The position numbers were made by a program, and so were the translations under genes. The notes beneath the pieces were generated by a model. It ran no database searches. It was not told the origin of the DNA and saw only the letters and a program-made list of their open reading frames with translations. 43,709 bases of DNA from Leptofilum sp050292445 (GTDB lineage: Bacteria > Chloroflexota > Anaerolineae > Promineifilales > Promineifilaceae). Of this stretch, positions 24,201 through 31,846 are shown in pieces; the stretch's first letter is position 1; each line of letters opens with the position of its first letter. The stretch covers positions 1 through 43,709 of the forward strand of contig JBNKLQ010000006.1 in NCBI GenBank assembly GCA_050292445.1. The letters are read 5' to 3'.

Positions 24201-25293
24201 GATTGTGAAAGCGGCCGTGGGTATTAATCCAGAGTTTATGAATGCTCGCATGCAGCTCAGTGAAAGTATTTCTGGGGTTGTTGTCCAAAATGCGGAATTG
24301 GTCTATATCCGTGATTCCTATTCAGAATCCGATTTCCTCTTTTTTGATGAAGTGGTGCGCAGTTTGCTGGTTGTGCCTTTAATTGTGCGAGATAAACCAG
24401 TTGGTACCTTAACGATTGATAGTGACCGACCGCATGCCTTTACAGAATCTGACACTCAGCTGATGACGATTGCTGCCGCGCAGGTAAGTGTGGCTATTGC
24501 CAATGCCCGTTTGTTTGAAGAATTGGAAGAACGCGCCGCTGAACTGGCCATTGCGTATGAAGAGCTTAAAGAAAGTGACCGCTTGAAGGATGAGCTTGTC
24601 CAAAATGTGTCACATGAATTGCGCACGCCTTTAACCTTTGTCAAAGGATATGTTGATCTGTTGATGGATGGTGACAAAGGATTATTGACGGCCGATCAGC
24701 AAGAATATTTACAAATTGTGTCAGACAAAACCGATGATATTACGCGCATCATCGAAGACATTATTACGTTGCAGCGGATTGATTCGGGGAATTTACAGCT
24801 TGAAATGATGTCCATGGCCGAATTATTGCAAACGGCCGTTACCAGCCATCGTATCGTTGCCGACAAAAAAGGCTTGTCTATTGTTTGCACGATTTCACCA
24901 GGGCAAAAAGGATTTGTTCGCATCGACAAAGGCCGCATGAACCAGGTGCTAGACAACCTGATTGGCAATGCTTTTAAATTTAGCCCTGATGGCGGCACCA
25001 TTCGCCTCTCTATGACTGAAAACGAAGAGGATGTATTGGTTTCTGTGGTTGATGAAGGGATTGGCATGCCTGCGGAAAAGCATCAACGGATTTTTGAGCG
25101 ATTTTACCAGATTGATGGTTCGTCCCGCCGACGGTTTGGCGGCACGGGTATTGGTTTGGCCATTGTAAAGCGCATCATTGATGCCCATGAGGGCAGAATT
25201 TGGGTAGAAAGCGAATTAAACAAAGGAAGCGCTTTCTTATTTACTTTGCCAATTGTTAAGCAGGATATTGCAACAGTCGCGCCAGAAATATAA
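21244..25293 (+). CDS. Soluble sensor histidine kinase with six GAF domains
   Basis: 1349 residues, no TM helix. Six GAF-like modules are discerned at about 105-232, 248-402, 424-577, 588-757, 768-925 and 938-1088; each ends in a 'QAAVAI.NA.LF' type helix. A coiled linker (1089-1115) leads to HisKA with the phosphoacceptor H1124 in 'SHELRTPL', then HATPase_c with N-box 'MNQVLDNLIGNAFKFSP' (1232-1248), G1 'DEGIGMP' (1270-1276), F-box 'IFERFYQ' and G2 'GGTGIGLAIVKRI'. Kinase activity should be intact. GAF 1 is the most degenerate. No Cys motif typical of phytochromes or NO sensors was evident, so ligands are unknown. No response regulator is adjacent. Five or six ACGGCCGT sites are spread through the GAF part. 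Confidence 0.93.
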   Translation: MPHSNDLLKALNALQQNLQTAASWDAVQSVLAPFAKQYLAVESVLIVPAAEKQPDVWLVGSTGYALQFMPPPDASDLAELTAALLAACPFLQQQLPLSAVQQNLLEQISLAIVEQRPFDQITHHIATAFTETFPACRARLVLRDPGGKRLSLHTLFGEQSGWLPVNEDSHLVDVQEIRLLSEDVQLVLPVKTAVNEVRAILQVAGISVEDLRLKTAFFSLVAGYLGVALSHQQLLEQAWQRAHQLETIYHVTESVRVLKPLQQTLQEIHDQLLHIFTPPTCYIALVDINEDVIEFPCVLENRQRITRQPLPLSNKDSLVAWVIRNKVPFATDDWPSEEKPVSGIDGDGTPQSIICVPMRLHGEVLGAISIQSDEPDAFDAADFQTLTAVAAHVTVIIKNARLFSQTRELVDRGAHDYQTAVALRQAIAVISTSLQADSVVSHLLLALGNVVSYHNAFAFLLNEGELKLVSSRDFYDRPVVPSANEAEKIWRNHPLVQSIIKQEKLIRIDDVRVDDRWQPVPHTENTRSWMGVPLSAGGVLLGILIFDSQIASAFDQRVEWLASTLAAHASVAIQNAMLFEQTEQQLAELSTLYQASATMTANLDQDFVLQTVVSEMVRALQVDSCTIFVWDQEFQKLYPAAYKNQTQINHQNHDEDEALVGLSSIENLASYIVVQHVFETHQIENLRADRAGSQDEMDLLQAAGLQSAILVPLVRRNKVLGLLALGDVTEPRNYKQGQFRLAQNLAGQAAVAIEHAHLFGQAQRRIEELSTFHDIVLRLNEPLQLNVVLDTITESALKLIPATNLHIFLYDAETQTFSKGSALWRDGRRTAAVAKLRPAGTGLTSTVVQEGRPIVINDASSHPFYQSETSSSWGICAIAGFPLKFGDKIIGAFTATYLYPHTFSEDELLLLNLLAEQAAVAIRNASSFAESQRRLRDMSALVDMAKQVTGNLKLQSVLQTTVQILQGLLNARASTITMLTEDGEGLIVKAAVGINPEFMNARMQLSESISGVVVQNAELVYIRDSYSESDFLFFDEVVRSLLVVPLIVRDKPVGTLTIDSDRPHAFTESDTQLMTIAAAQVSVAIANARLFEELEERAAELAIAYEELKESDRLKDELVQNVSHELRTPLTFVKGYVDLLMDGDKGLLTADQQEYLQIVSDKTDDITRIIEDIITLQRIDSGNLQLEMMSMAELLQTAVTSHRIVADKKGLSIVCTISPGQKGFVRIDKGRMNQVLDNLIGNAFKFSPDGGTIRLSMTENEEDVLVSVVDEGIGMPAEKHQRIFERFYQIDGSSRRRFGGTGIGLAIVKRIIDAHEGRIWVESELNKGSAFLFTLPIVKQDIATVAPEI

Positions 25294-25373
25294 TTGTATT
25301 GTGTGTAGTTATGGTCTATTCGGTAACCAGCGTATTGTATTATTGAAAATTGTGTAATTAAAGAGAAATTGCT

Positions 25374-26459
25374 TTGGCTAATAAACAAGAAAATTTTGCG
25401 GTAGATTTGAAAGCGCTGCCTAAGATTGATTTGCATCGACACTTGGAAGGATCTCTTCGGTTAGAGACGCTGCTGGAGATTGCCCGCGAATATCGGCTTG
25501 ATGTGCCAACGGTTGATTTGGACGCGTTACGGCCGTTTGTGCAAGTGATGAATGATCCAGCCACCCATGAAGCATTTTTGGGTAAATTTGAGGTGCTGCG
25601 CCATTTTTATCGGTCGCCCAGAATGATTCGTCGTCTGGTTTATGAAGCTGTGGCGGATGCTGCCGAAGACAATATCAAATATTTGGAACTACGCTTTAGC
25701 CCCCAGGCCCTCACACGCGTTCGAGGCTACCCTTTGGCTGAAGCGACTGATTGGGTTATTGAATCGGTGGCCAAGGCAGAAGCCGATTTTGATATCCAGG
25801 TCGGTCTCATTGTGACGCTGGTGCGGCATGACCCGGTGCCACAGGCCCGGCAGGTGGCTGAGATTGCCTTTGAGCGATACGGCAAAGGCATCGTCGGTCT
25901 GGATTTGGCCGGGGATGAAGTGAAATTTCCTTCACGGCCGTTTACCCCGTTGTTTAAAGAAGCCAAGGAGGTGGGACTGGGCATTACAGTTCATGCTGGG
26001 GAATGGGCCAGCGCCTTTGGCGTTAAGGAAGCTATTTTAGACTTGTTTGCTGATCGCATAGGGCACGGTGTGCGTACGCTGGAAAACTCTCAAATTTTGC
26101 AGCTGGTGCGGGAACGCCAAACGGCTTTTGAAGTGTGCCTTACGAGCAATTTGCAAACGGGGGTTGTCCACCAAATGAATCATCACCCCCTGGTGGATAT
26201 GCTGGATTTGGGGCTACTGGCTACCATCAACACTGATGATCCCAGCATTAGCGACTGTACGTTAACCGATGAGTATGAGATCGCTTTGCAAAAACTGCGC
26301 ATTGGCTACTCCGCTTTGCGTCAGAGCATTTTGACAGCCGCAAATTCCGCTTTTTTGCCTGCCGCAAGACAGCAGGCGTTGGTGGAGAAGTTTGATGGAC
26401 TGCTGCCAAAACCAAATGGGGTAGACGGCCGTTCCCAACCAAGCATCACCCAAATTTAG
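25374..26459 (+). CDS. add: Adenosine deaminase
   Basis: 361 residues from a TTG start at 25374, with AAAGAGA about 6 bases upstream; no ATG gives a full N-terminus. It deaminates adenosine (or deoxyadenosine) to inosine in purine salvage. Metal ligands H21 and H23 ('DLHRHLEGS'), 'GLDLAGDE' (175-182), H207 and E210 ('VHAGEW'), H231 ('RIGHGV'), 'CLTSNLQTG' (255-263) and D288/D289 ('NTDDPS') make a complete active site. Some family members act on adenine or on modified nucleosides, so the exact substrate is likely but not certain. Its stop lies 5 bases before the convergent gene at 26464. Confidence 0.92.
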   Translation: MANKQENFAVDLKALPKIDLHRHLEGSLRLETLLEIAREYRLDVPTVDLDALRPFVQVMNDPATHEAFLGKFEVLRHFYRSPRMIRRLVYEAVADAAEDNIKYLELRFSPQALTRVRGYPLAEATDWVIESVAKAEADFDIQVGLIVTLVRHDPVPQARQVAEIAFERYGKGIVGLDLAGDEVKFPSRPFTPLFKEAKEVGLGITVHAGEWASAFGVKEAILDLFADRIGHGVRTLENSQILQLVRERQTAFEVCLTSNLQTGVVHQMNHHPLVDMLDLGLLATINTDDPSISDCTLTDEYEIALQKLRIGYSALRQSILTAANSAFLPAARQQALVEKFDGLLPKPNGVDGRSQPSITQI

Positions 26460-26463
26460 CTGG

Positions 26464-27063
26464 TTAGGTAGACTCCCACTCTTTAAGCGCCCGCTTAATC
26501 ATGATTTGAATTTGTGGATTTTCAACATCGCGCGGCCGTTCATACCGTTTGCCGTCCACATCAATAATCAGCCCCCCATTGGCATCCTGCACCAGATGAA
26601 TTTTGCGTTCGGCCAATTCCGGGTCGGCCAAAAGATGGCGCTGTAAAATAGCGTCAACCTGCTCCACCAGGCTCAACATTTTGTTGGCGCTGGCTTCCGT
26701 GGTAGCCGGACGCCGCCGCATGTTGGCCAGCAATGATGGCGGGGGCTTTGGCCCGGCCGACTTCAGTTCTTCTTTCTCACGTTCTAACTTATCGATAAAT
26801 TTTTCAGCCTCTTCGTTTTCGCTCGATACGCTGTGGGCTGCTGATTGTGGTGCAGTTAGTGGCGGTGCCACGCCAGCCTCAACCAGCTGTTGATACCCGC
26901 CAGCAAACGTGATCAGCTCACCAATGGCTGTTTTCATGAGTTGGCGTACGTTGGCCTCCGAGATTTCATCAATGGACGCATAACGTTGATTGTTGAAACT
27001 AATCACCAACTTGCCCATCGGCGGCACACGTAGAACTCGCATAATTTCAATTTCGTTCTGCAT
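26464..27063 (-). CDS. Unknown protein with an internally duplicated small domain, downstream of mutM
   Basis: 199 residues. The N-terminal piece 'GKLVISFNNQRYASIDEI' (17-34) and the C-terminal piece 'GGLIIDVDGKRYERPRDV' (162-179) are similar. Each is followed by a helix ending 'LMKTAIGEL' or 'MIKRALKEW', so a beta-hairpin plus helix unit appears twice. Between them lies a charged, helical linker with a coiled-coil-like stretch (about 84-103) and a Pro-rich turn. No catalytic motif or TM segment is seen. It begins 12 bases after mutM and is probably co-transcribed. I do not recognise a named family; function unknown. Confidence 0.75.
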   Translation of the reverse strand: MQNEIEIMRVLRVPPMGKLVISFNNQRYASIDEISEANVRQLMKTAIGELITFAGGYQQLVEAGVAPPLTAPQSAAHSVSSENEEAEKFIDKLEREKEELKSAGPKPPPSLLANMRRRPATTEASANKMLSLVEQVDAILQRHLLADPELAERKIHLVQDANGGLIIDVDGKRYERPRDVENPQIQIMIKRALKEWEST

Positions 27064-27075
27064 AATAACCTCTTT

Positions 27076-27888
27076 TTACTTTTGACAGTGTGAGCAGAAA
27101 TGCGTGCTGCGCCCACCCAACACAATGCGTTCAATCGGCCGACCACATGTATAACAAGGATCACCCGTGCGCCGAAAAACGACCACGGCATTTTGCATAT
27201 CCCCTTTGCTGCCATCAGGCTTTACGTATAGTTCAATGCTGGCACCTTCTCGCTCAATGCCCAGACGGAGTACTTTTTGGATGGCACCATGCAGCGCCTT
27301 GATTTCATTTTTACTGAGTGTATTGGCTGGCCGGGTAGGGTGCAACTTTGCATAGAACAAGGCTTCATCGGCGTAAATATTGCCAATACCGGCAATGAGT
27401 TGTTGATCTAGCAGCAGGGGTTTGAGAGCACGGGTACGGCCGTTTAACCGCTGTCGCAGCAAATTTGGCGTAAACTCAGCCTCTAATGGCTCCGGCCCCA
27501 GTTTGCCCAAAATTTTTTCTGGATCGTTGACCAGATAGACGCGCCCAAATTTGCGAATGTCCCGAAAGCGCAGTTCCTGGCCATTGTCCAGCTCAAAAAC
27601 CGTGTGCACGTGTTTATCGGCTGGCACAGTTGTCGCCACCACTGCCAGATGCCCCGACATTTTCAGATGGATGATGAGCGTTTCACCCTGCGATAATGAA
27701 AAGACCAGGTATTTGGCGCGGCGATGGATCGTTTCTACCGTGCAGTCCTGAATGCGTGCGCGCAGCTCGTCGAGTGTGGGCGTGCCGATGTGACGGGGCC
27801 AATCGTTGCGTACGGCCGTAATCGTCCGGCCGATCAGTGGCTGGCGCAGCGCGCGTACGACGGTTTCAACTTCTGGTAATTCAGGCAT
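27076..27888 (-). CDS. mutM: Formamidopyrimidine-DNA glycosylase (MutM/Fpg)
   Basis: 270 residues, normal length. A bifunctional base-excision glycosylase/AP lyase for oxidised purines. The catalytic N-terminus 'PELPEVETV' (P2, E3), K59 in 'RRAKYL', 'HLKMSGHL' (74-81), 'RFRDIRKFGR', the H2TH region 'QQLIAGIGNIYADEALF' and the zinc finger C245-x2-C248...C265-x2-C268 are all present. A perfect TATAAT lies on the minus strand at 27941-27936, about 50 bases before the ATG, but with no good -35 box. The gene heads a two-gene operon with the unknown protein at 26464. Confidence 0.95.
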   Translation of the reverse strand: MPELPEVETVVRALRQPLIGRTITAVRNDWPRHIGTPTLDELRARIQDCTVETIHRRAKYLVFSLSQGETLIIHLKMSGHLAVVATTVPADKHVHTVFELDNGQELRFRDIRKFGRVYLVNDPEKILGKLGPEPLEAEFTPNLLRQRLNGRTRALKPLLLDQQLIAGIGNIYADEALFYAKLHPTRPANTLSKNEIKALHGAIQKVLRLGIEREGASIELYVKPDGSKGDMQNAVVVFRRTGDPCYTCGRPIERIVLGGRSTHFCSHCQK

Positions 27889-28081
27889 AGACTTTTTTGC
27901 TTTTTTTGTTAGCTGTAAACCACAAAACTCAGCCCATTATACCTTGAACAGGCAAGTGACTCCACGGCAAACGGCCGTTTATCAGGAATTTTTCACGGCA
28001 AATCCGAATGTGCCCGCTTTGACAAACGGCCGTTCCCTCCACTAAACTTAGGCATCAACCCACCACATGGAGTGAGTACGC

Positions 28082-28744
28082 ATGTATCCTGAAGACCGTG
28101 TTTTAGTAGCTTATGTGCCGCAGCCAGCTGATTTTGAGATTGTTAAACAGGCAGGCTGGTACCGCATCCCTCAAAAACATGCGCCCAAAGGATTACATGC
28201 CGAATATTTTGCCTTCTATTTTGGTCGCCGTTTTGGTGCGGAAAAGTGGGCTATTCATTATTATGCCCCGCAATTGGGACGTGAACTCACAACCCGACTG
28301 GCGCTTTTCCCCAACCAGCCAGACCATCCTCGCGCCCAGGAAATGTACTACAAGGTTCAACTAGGTCCACTGCAAAAACTGGAACAACCCATTGTGAGCC
28401 TGCGCTGGCGACGCATCACCTTCTTGCACACCACCTGGGATCGTTTTTTGGACGCTACCGAAATTAATGACTTGTTTGTGGATGGCGAGCCGTATGTGGA
28501 TCGTATTTATGCCACATTGAAGGAGCGCGGCATTCAGGCGGAGCGCAATTATCGCGTTCAGGAGCCTGACAAGGTGTATCAGCTTCCTTTGGCAATTTTG
28601 TGTCGAAACGGCCGTATCGATCTCACCACCAATCAATTAAAACAACATAGCGGCAAGCTTGAGCAGCTTGTGGTCGAGATTGCCGAACAGGTTATTGCTC
28701 AAGGCGGACAGGTGTCCACAGTTGAAGGTTCAGAAGCGGCGTAA
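28082..28744 (+). CDS. Unknown protein with a possible degenerate nuclease-like C-terminus
   Basis: 220 residues; ATG at 28082 with GGAGTGAG upstream. The N-terminal 130 residues form a dense block with 'VLVAYVPQPADFEIVKQAGW', 'YRIPQKHAPKG', 'AFYFGRRFGAEKWAIHYYAP', 'MYYKVQLGPLQKLEQPI' and 'WRRITFLHTTWDRFLDATEI'. I recall similar unnamed proteins in Chloroflexota. The C-terminal part ('IYATLKERGIQAERNYRVQE', then 'YQLPLAILCRNGRIDL') resembles the core of DUF559-type PD-(D/E)xK nucleases, but the expected acidic residues appear replaced, so activity is doubtful. Both statements rest on memory and pattern. No mobile element or restriction-modification gene is nearby. Confidence 0.6.
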   Translation: MYPEDRVLVAYVPQPADFEIVKQAGWYRIPQKHAPKGLHAEYFAFYFGRRFGAEKWAIHYYAPQLGRELTTRLALFPNQPDHPRAQEMYYKVQLGPLQKLEQPIVSLRWRRITFLHTTWDRFLDATEINDLFVDGEPYVDRIYATLKERGIQAERNYRVQEPDKVYQLPLAILCRNGRIDLTTNQLKQHSGKLEQLVVEIAEQVIAQGGQVSTVEGSEAA

Positions 28745-28823
28745 CCAAAATTGTAACCATCAACAAGCAATATAAAAATAATGTGGCATAATTATTTGTG
28801 AAGATGATAATTTCTTGAAGTTA

Positions 28824-28877
28824 AGCAAATCACCAAAAGCTTTCTAATATATAGAGAATGGTTTCTACTGATTTGCT
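28824..28877. repeat. AT-rich inverted repeat AGCAAATCA ... TGATTTGCT
   Basis: A 9-bp perfect dyad (28824-28832 and 28869-28877) with a 36-base AT-rich middle, in the 226-base gap (28745-28970) before the P-loop kinase gene. It may be a regulatory site or part of a leader. Nothing else recognisable in this gap. Confidence 0.4.
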
Positions 28878-28970
28878 AAAGTAAAAACGGAAAAAGCAGC
28901 TTGTTTTTTAAAGGGCTTTCCGGCTTTTACACAATGTAAGCATAGTTCAGAGCAGAGTACACATAGCCAA

Positions 28971-29639
28971 ATGTATTTGCATAGTATCGTTAGCGACATA
29001 GATGATTTGCTGCCGCAAGCCCCTTTTGTGCGGACTGGTGGTAGTTTGTTGATGATGGTTGGCCTTCCAGGCACTGGGAAATCATCTGTAGTAGAGGGGT
29101 TGGCACAGTTCATGCCCTTTTTGGTGGTGAGTACAGACAATATTCGCCTCCATTTGCGCAACCAGCCCACGTATACTGCGGCCGAAATGATGTTGGTGTA
29201 TGAAGTCTGTTACTCCATCATTGAATCGCGCCTACGGGAAGGACAAAGAGTTATCTTTGACGCCTCCAACTATTTGGCTGCCCGCCGCGAGCACCTGATG
29301 AAGATTGGCCAACGTGCCGGTGCTCCGGTGGCGGTTTGTTACGTTCAGGCGGCACAGGAAACCATTCGTGAGCGCCTATTTAAGCGCAACAGCGGCCAGC
29401 GTCGCAAAACCGATTTGTCAGATGCGGACTGGTCTGTGTATAAATGGATGGTGGAAGCTCAAGAACCTGTCGTGGGTGAGCACCTGATTTTAGACACAAC
29501 AGATACACCGCCGAATGTTTTGGCGGAAAGATTATTTTACTATTGGTTAAAGTGTGAAGAAACCGGCGCAAGCGACCCTGATTTACAATCCACTAGCTGG
29601 GCCCGCCAATTTAGCAGCGCCGATGGCCTTAGTGGCTGA
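28971..29639 (+). CDS. P-loop kinase-like protein (AAA_33/zeta-toxin fold)
   Basis: 222 residues. Walker A GLPGTGKSS (31-39), 'VVSTDNIRLHLR' (52-63) with the acidic residue D56, 'VIFDASNYLAARREHL' (94-109) and an Arg-rich lid ('RERLFKRNSGQRRKTD') are as in polynucleotide-kinase/zeta-type small-molecule or RNA 5'-kinases. There is no antitoxin-like partner, so a toxin role is not supported. The folded domain seems to end near residue 195 ('FYYWLKCEE'). The last 28 residues are encoded by sequence that also encodes, in another frame, the start of the next gene. No good Shine-Dalgarno is seen before the ATG. Confidence 0.8.
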   Translation: MYLHSIVSDIDDLLPQAPFVRTGGSLLMMVGLPGTGKSSVVEGLAQFMPFLVVSTDNIRLHLRNQPTYTAAEMMLVYEVCYSIIESRLREGQRVIFDASNYLAARREHLMKIGQRAGAPVAVCYVQAAQETIRERLFKRNSGQRRKTDLSDADWSVYKWMVEAQEPVVGEHLILDTTDTPPNVLAERLFYYWLKCEETGASDPDLQSTSWARQFSSADGLSG

Positions 29640-30531
29640 TCTTTGGCAGGCGCGCGGCTGGCACGTCACCATCCAGCCAACTCAAGCCCCCGGACATGCA
29701 ACTGAATTAGCCCAACAAGCGGCCATAGCTGGCCAGCAACTGGTGATTGCTGCTGGTGGCGATGGCACCTTGGGCGAGGTGGCTAATGGTTTGGCCGAGA
29801 CGGAAACCGCAATGGCTCCGCTGCCGGTAGGCACAGCCAACTCCTTTGCTCGCGAACTAAACATGCCGCTGCCACGCTTGCGGGGCAAGCACCAGCTTTT
29901 GCGGGCGGCAGAGTTACTGCTAGACGGCCGTATTCACCACATGGATCTGGGCTACACTACCAACAGTGAAGGAAACGGCCGTTATTGGCTGCTTTGGTCT
30001 GGGGCCGGGGCCGATGGCTATCTGGTGGAGCATATTGAGCCGCGTCCTAAATGGTCTAAAAAGCTGGGCCGCCTGGGCTACATGCTGCAAGGCATTGCCC
30101 TCACCATTCGTTATCCCACCGTAGAAGCGCGCATTGAAATAGACGGCCGTACCTATGAAGGTCATTACTTGCTGGCGCTGGTGAGCAACTGTCGTTTGTA
30201 TGCCGGTGGCGGCTTAACGATTAGCCCCCAGGCCAAATTGGACGATGGTTTGTTTGAAGTGTGGTTGTTCCAGGGCAAACAAATCCTCAAAATGTTCCAG
30301 TATGGCGCATTGATCAAAGTAGGTCGACGAGAATTTACCGGGATGGAAATGGTACACGGCCGTTCCATTACCGTACACATGACGCCCCCCATGCCCTGCC
30401 AGACGGATGGCGAATTAGGTGGTTACACCTCAATCAGCTGCACTCTAAAACCTGGCGCTCTGCGCTTGCTAGTTCCTGCGTCTGCCCCTGACGATCTATT
30501 TCAACAACCAGGTATCCCCCTGAACGCATAA
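29554..30531 (+). CDS. Diacylglycerol/lipid kinase family protein (YegS/DgkB-like)
   Basis: 325 residues from a GTG at 29554. The first strand 'ATLIYNPLAGP' (7-17), the nucleotide-binding 'GGDGTLGEVANGL' (68-80), 'PVGTANSFAREL' (91-102) and the C-terminal beta-sandwich with 'DDGLFEVWLF' and 'CQTDGEL' are those of DAGK_cat lipid kinases, which phosphorylate diacylglycerol, sphingoid bases or similar lipids. The first strand requires the start at or near 29554, so the gene overlaps the preceding kinase ORF by 86 bases in another frame. The two are probably co-transcribed. Four ACGGCCGT sites appear in the reading frame. Confidence 0.9.
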   Translation: MKKPAQATLIYNPLAGPANLAAPMALVADLWQARGWHVTIQPTQAPGHATELAQQAAIAGQQLVIAAGGDGTLGEVANGLAETETAMAPLPVGTANSFARELNMPLPRLRGKHQLLRAAELLLDGRIHHMDLGYTTNSEGNGRYWLLWSGAGADGYLVEHIEPRPKWSKKLGRLGYMLQGIALTIRYPTVEARIEIDGRTYEGHYLLALVSNCRLYAGGGLTISPQAKLDDGLFEVWLFQGKQILKMFQYGALIKVGRREFTGMEMVHGRSITVHMTPPMPCQTDGELGGYTSISCTLKPGALRLLVPASAPDDLFQQPGIPLNA

Positions 30532-30665
30532 TCCTCACGTAACGATTCAATTGATTGGTGCTTCTTCACGGAATAATGTGCCCGCCAAGCATACTGTTGA
30601 TGAAGCGTCTGATTTATTAGTCATGGCTCTGAAACGGCCGTTGCTCTGAGCCGCCAAATCAACTC

Positions 30666-30694
30666 TTTACAAAACATGAACAATAATGTAATAT
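30666..30694 (+). promoter_or_regulatory. Candidate sigma70 promoter before the membrane-protein gene
   Basis: TTTACA (30666-30671), exactly 17 bases, TAATAT (30689-30694). The 5' leader to the GTG at 30750 would be about 50 bases, ending in AAGGAG. Confidence 0.6.
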
Positions 30695-30749
30695 ATGGAC
30701 AATATCGTAACAAAACATTGCATTAGTTCATTTGGTAAGGAGCAAGTTT

Positions 30750-31796
30750 GTGGCTGCAAACATACAATCGACGAAAAATCACGGGATGACCAGCTCAAAA
30801 GCATTGTGGGGCGGCGTCATTTTTAGCTTTTTATTTACTGGCTTCATCTGGTTGCTGCGCGGCACCATTCCCGCAGTTGATTTTCTGCCAGATCAGGGCG
30901 CATCCTGGTATTACTGGAAGTTGCCCGAACCCACATTCTGGAGCCGAGCTACCGCCTGGGGCGGCTATCTGCTGCACCAGGTCGCCATTTGGGGACTCAT
31001 TTACATCGCGCAGAAGGCCAAGACCAAATACACCAGCGGCTTGCATCGCATCAACATCATTGCCTTGGCGACAAACGCCGTGTTCATTGTGCTGCATTTG
31101 CTGCAAACGATCTTCTTTTATGATGGCCTGGCGCAGGATGTGTCGATCTGGAGTTCGCAAGGGTCTGTTGTGCTCATGCTGGTCATGATTTTGCTGATGG
31201 AAAATCAGCGGCGCGGACTCTTATTTGGCAAAAAAGTGGGTTTCCTCAAGGAATCGGCCCGGATTGCTCGTAAATACCACGGCTACATTTTTGCCTGGGG
31301 GGTCATCTACACCTTCTGGTACCATCCCATGGAAGCGACGATGGGGCATTTACTCGGCTTCATTTACACCTTTTTCCTGATGGTGCAGGGCAGCCTCATG
31401 TTTACGCGCGCCCACCTGAATAAATGGTGGACGCTGGTGCTGGAAATTTCCGTGTTGGTGCATGGCACGCTGGTGGCACTGCAAACAAACACCATGTGGC
31501 CTATGTTTTTCTTTGGCTTTGCCGGTATTTTTGTGGTGACGCAGATGTATGGCCTGGGGCTGAATAAATATTGGCGTTGGGGCTTCATTGCCGCCTACAT
31601 TGCCGGGGTGCTGATTGTTTACAGCGGTCGCGGCTGGTCAAATGTAAACGAAATTGTGCGTATTCCGCTCATTGAGTACCTCTTGGTGTTTGTACTGGCA
31701 CTTATCATCTGGTTGATTATGCGTTTTGTGGGACTGTTTACCAATCGTGCCAAGCTGCGCCTTGGCTCCCGAAGTGCGGTTACTTCAGGCGACTAA
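30750..31796 (+). CDS. Polytopic membrane protein of unknown function
   Basis: 348 residues from the GTG at 30750, chosen because AAGGAG (30737-30742) lies 7 bases before it; an in-frame TTG at 30732 lies upstream of this site. About nine or ten TM helices span nearly the whole length, with aromatic-rich loops ('ASWYYWKLPEPTFWSRATAW', 'YTFWYHPMEATMGH'). Conserved-looking polar residues inside the membrane ('HRINIIALATNAVFIVLHLL', 'TRAHLNKWW') hint at an enzyme or transporter, but I do not recognise a family. It has its own promoter. It is convergent with the MFS gene 50 bases downstream, with no clear terminator between. Confidence 0.75.
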   Translation: MAANIQSTKNHGMTSSKALWGGVIFSFLFTGFIWLLRGTIPAVDFLPDQGASWYYWKLPEPTFWSRATAWGGYLLHQVAIWGLIYIAQKAKTKYTSGLHRINIIALATNAVFIVLHLLQTIFFYDGLAQDVSIWSSQGSVVLMLVMILLMENQRRGLLFGKKVGFLKESARIARKYHGYIFAWGVIYTFWYHPMEATMGHLLGFIYTFFLMVQGSLMFTRAHLNKWWTLVLEISVLVHGTLVALQTNTMWPMFFFGFAGIFVVTQMYGLGLNKYWRWGFIAAYIAGVLIVYSGRGWSNVNEIVRIPLIEYLLVFVLALIIWLIMRFVGLFTNRAKLRLGSRSAVTSGD

Positions 31797-31846
31797 TTAA
31801 CCGAATTGACCGGAGAAAAATTGAAAACGGCCGTTTCTTACGTTTC

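Noticed and set aside
28971..29639. Zeta-type toxin of a toxin-antitoxin system
   Set aside because: The fold is similar, but there is no small antitoxin gene next to it, and the downstream gene is a lipid kinase family member.
28971..30531. Frameshifted fusion of two kinases
   Set aside because: Each protein has complete motifs of its own family and its own plausible start. The overlap is explained more simply by neighbouring genes.
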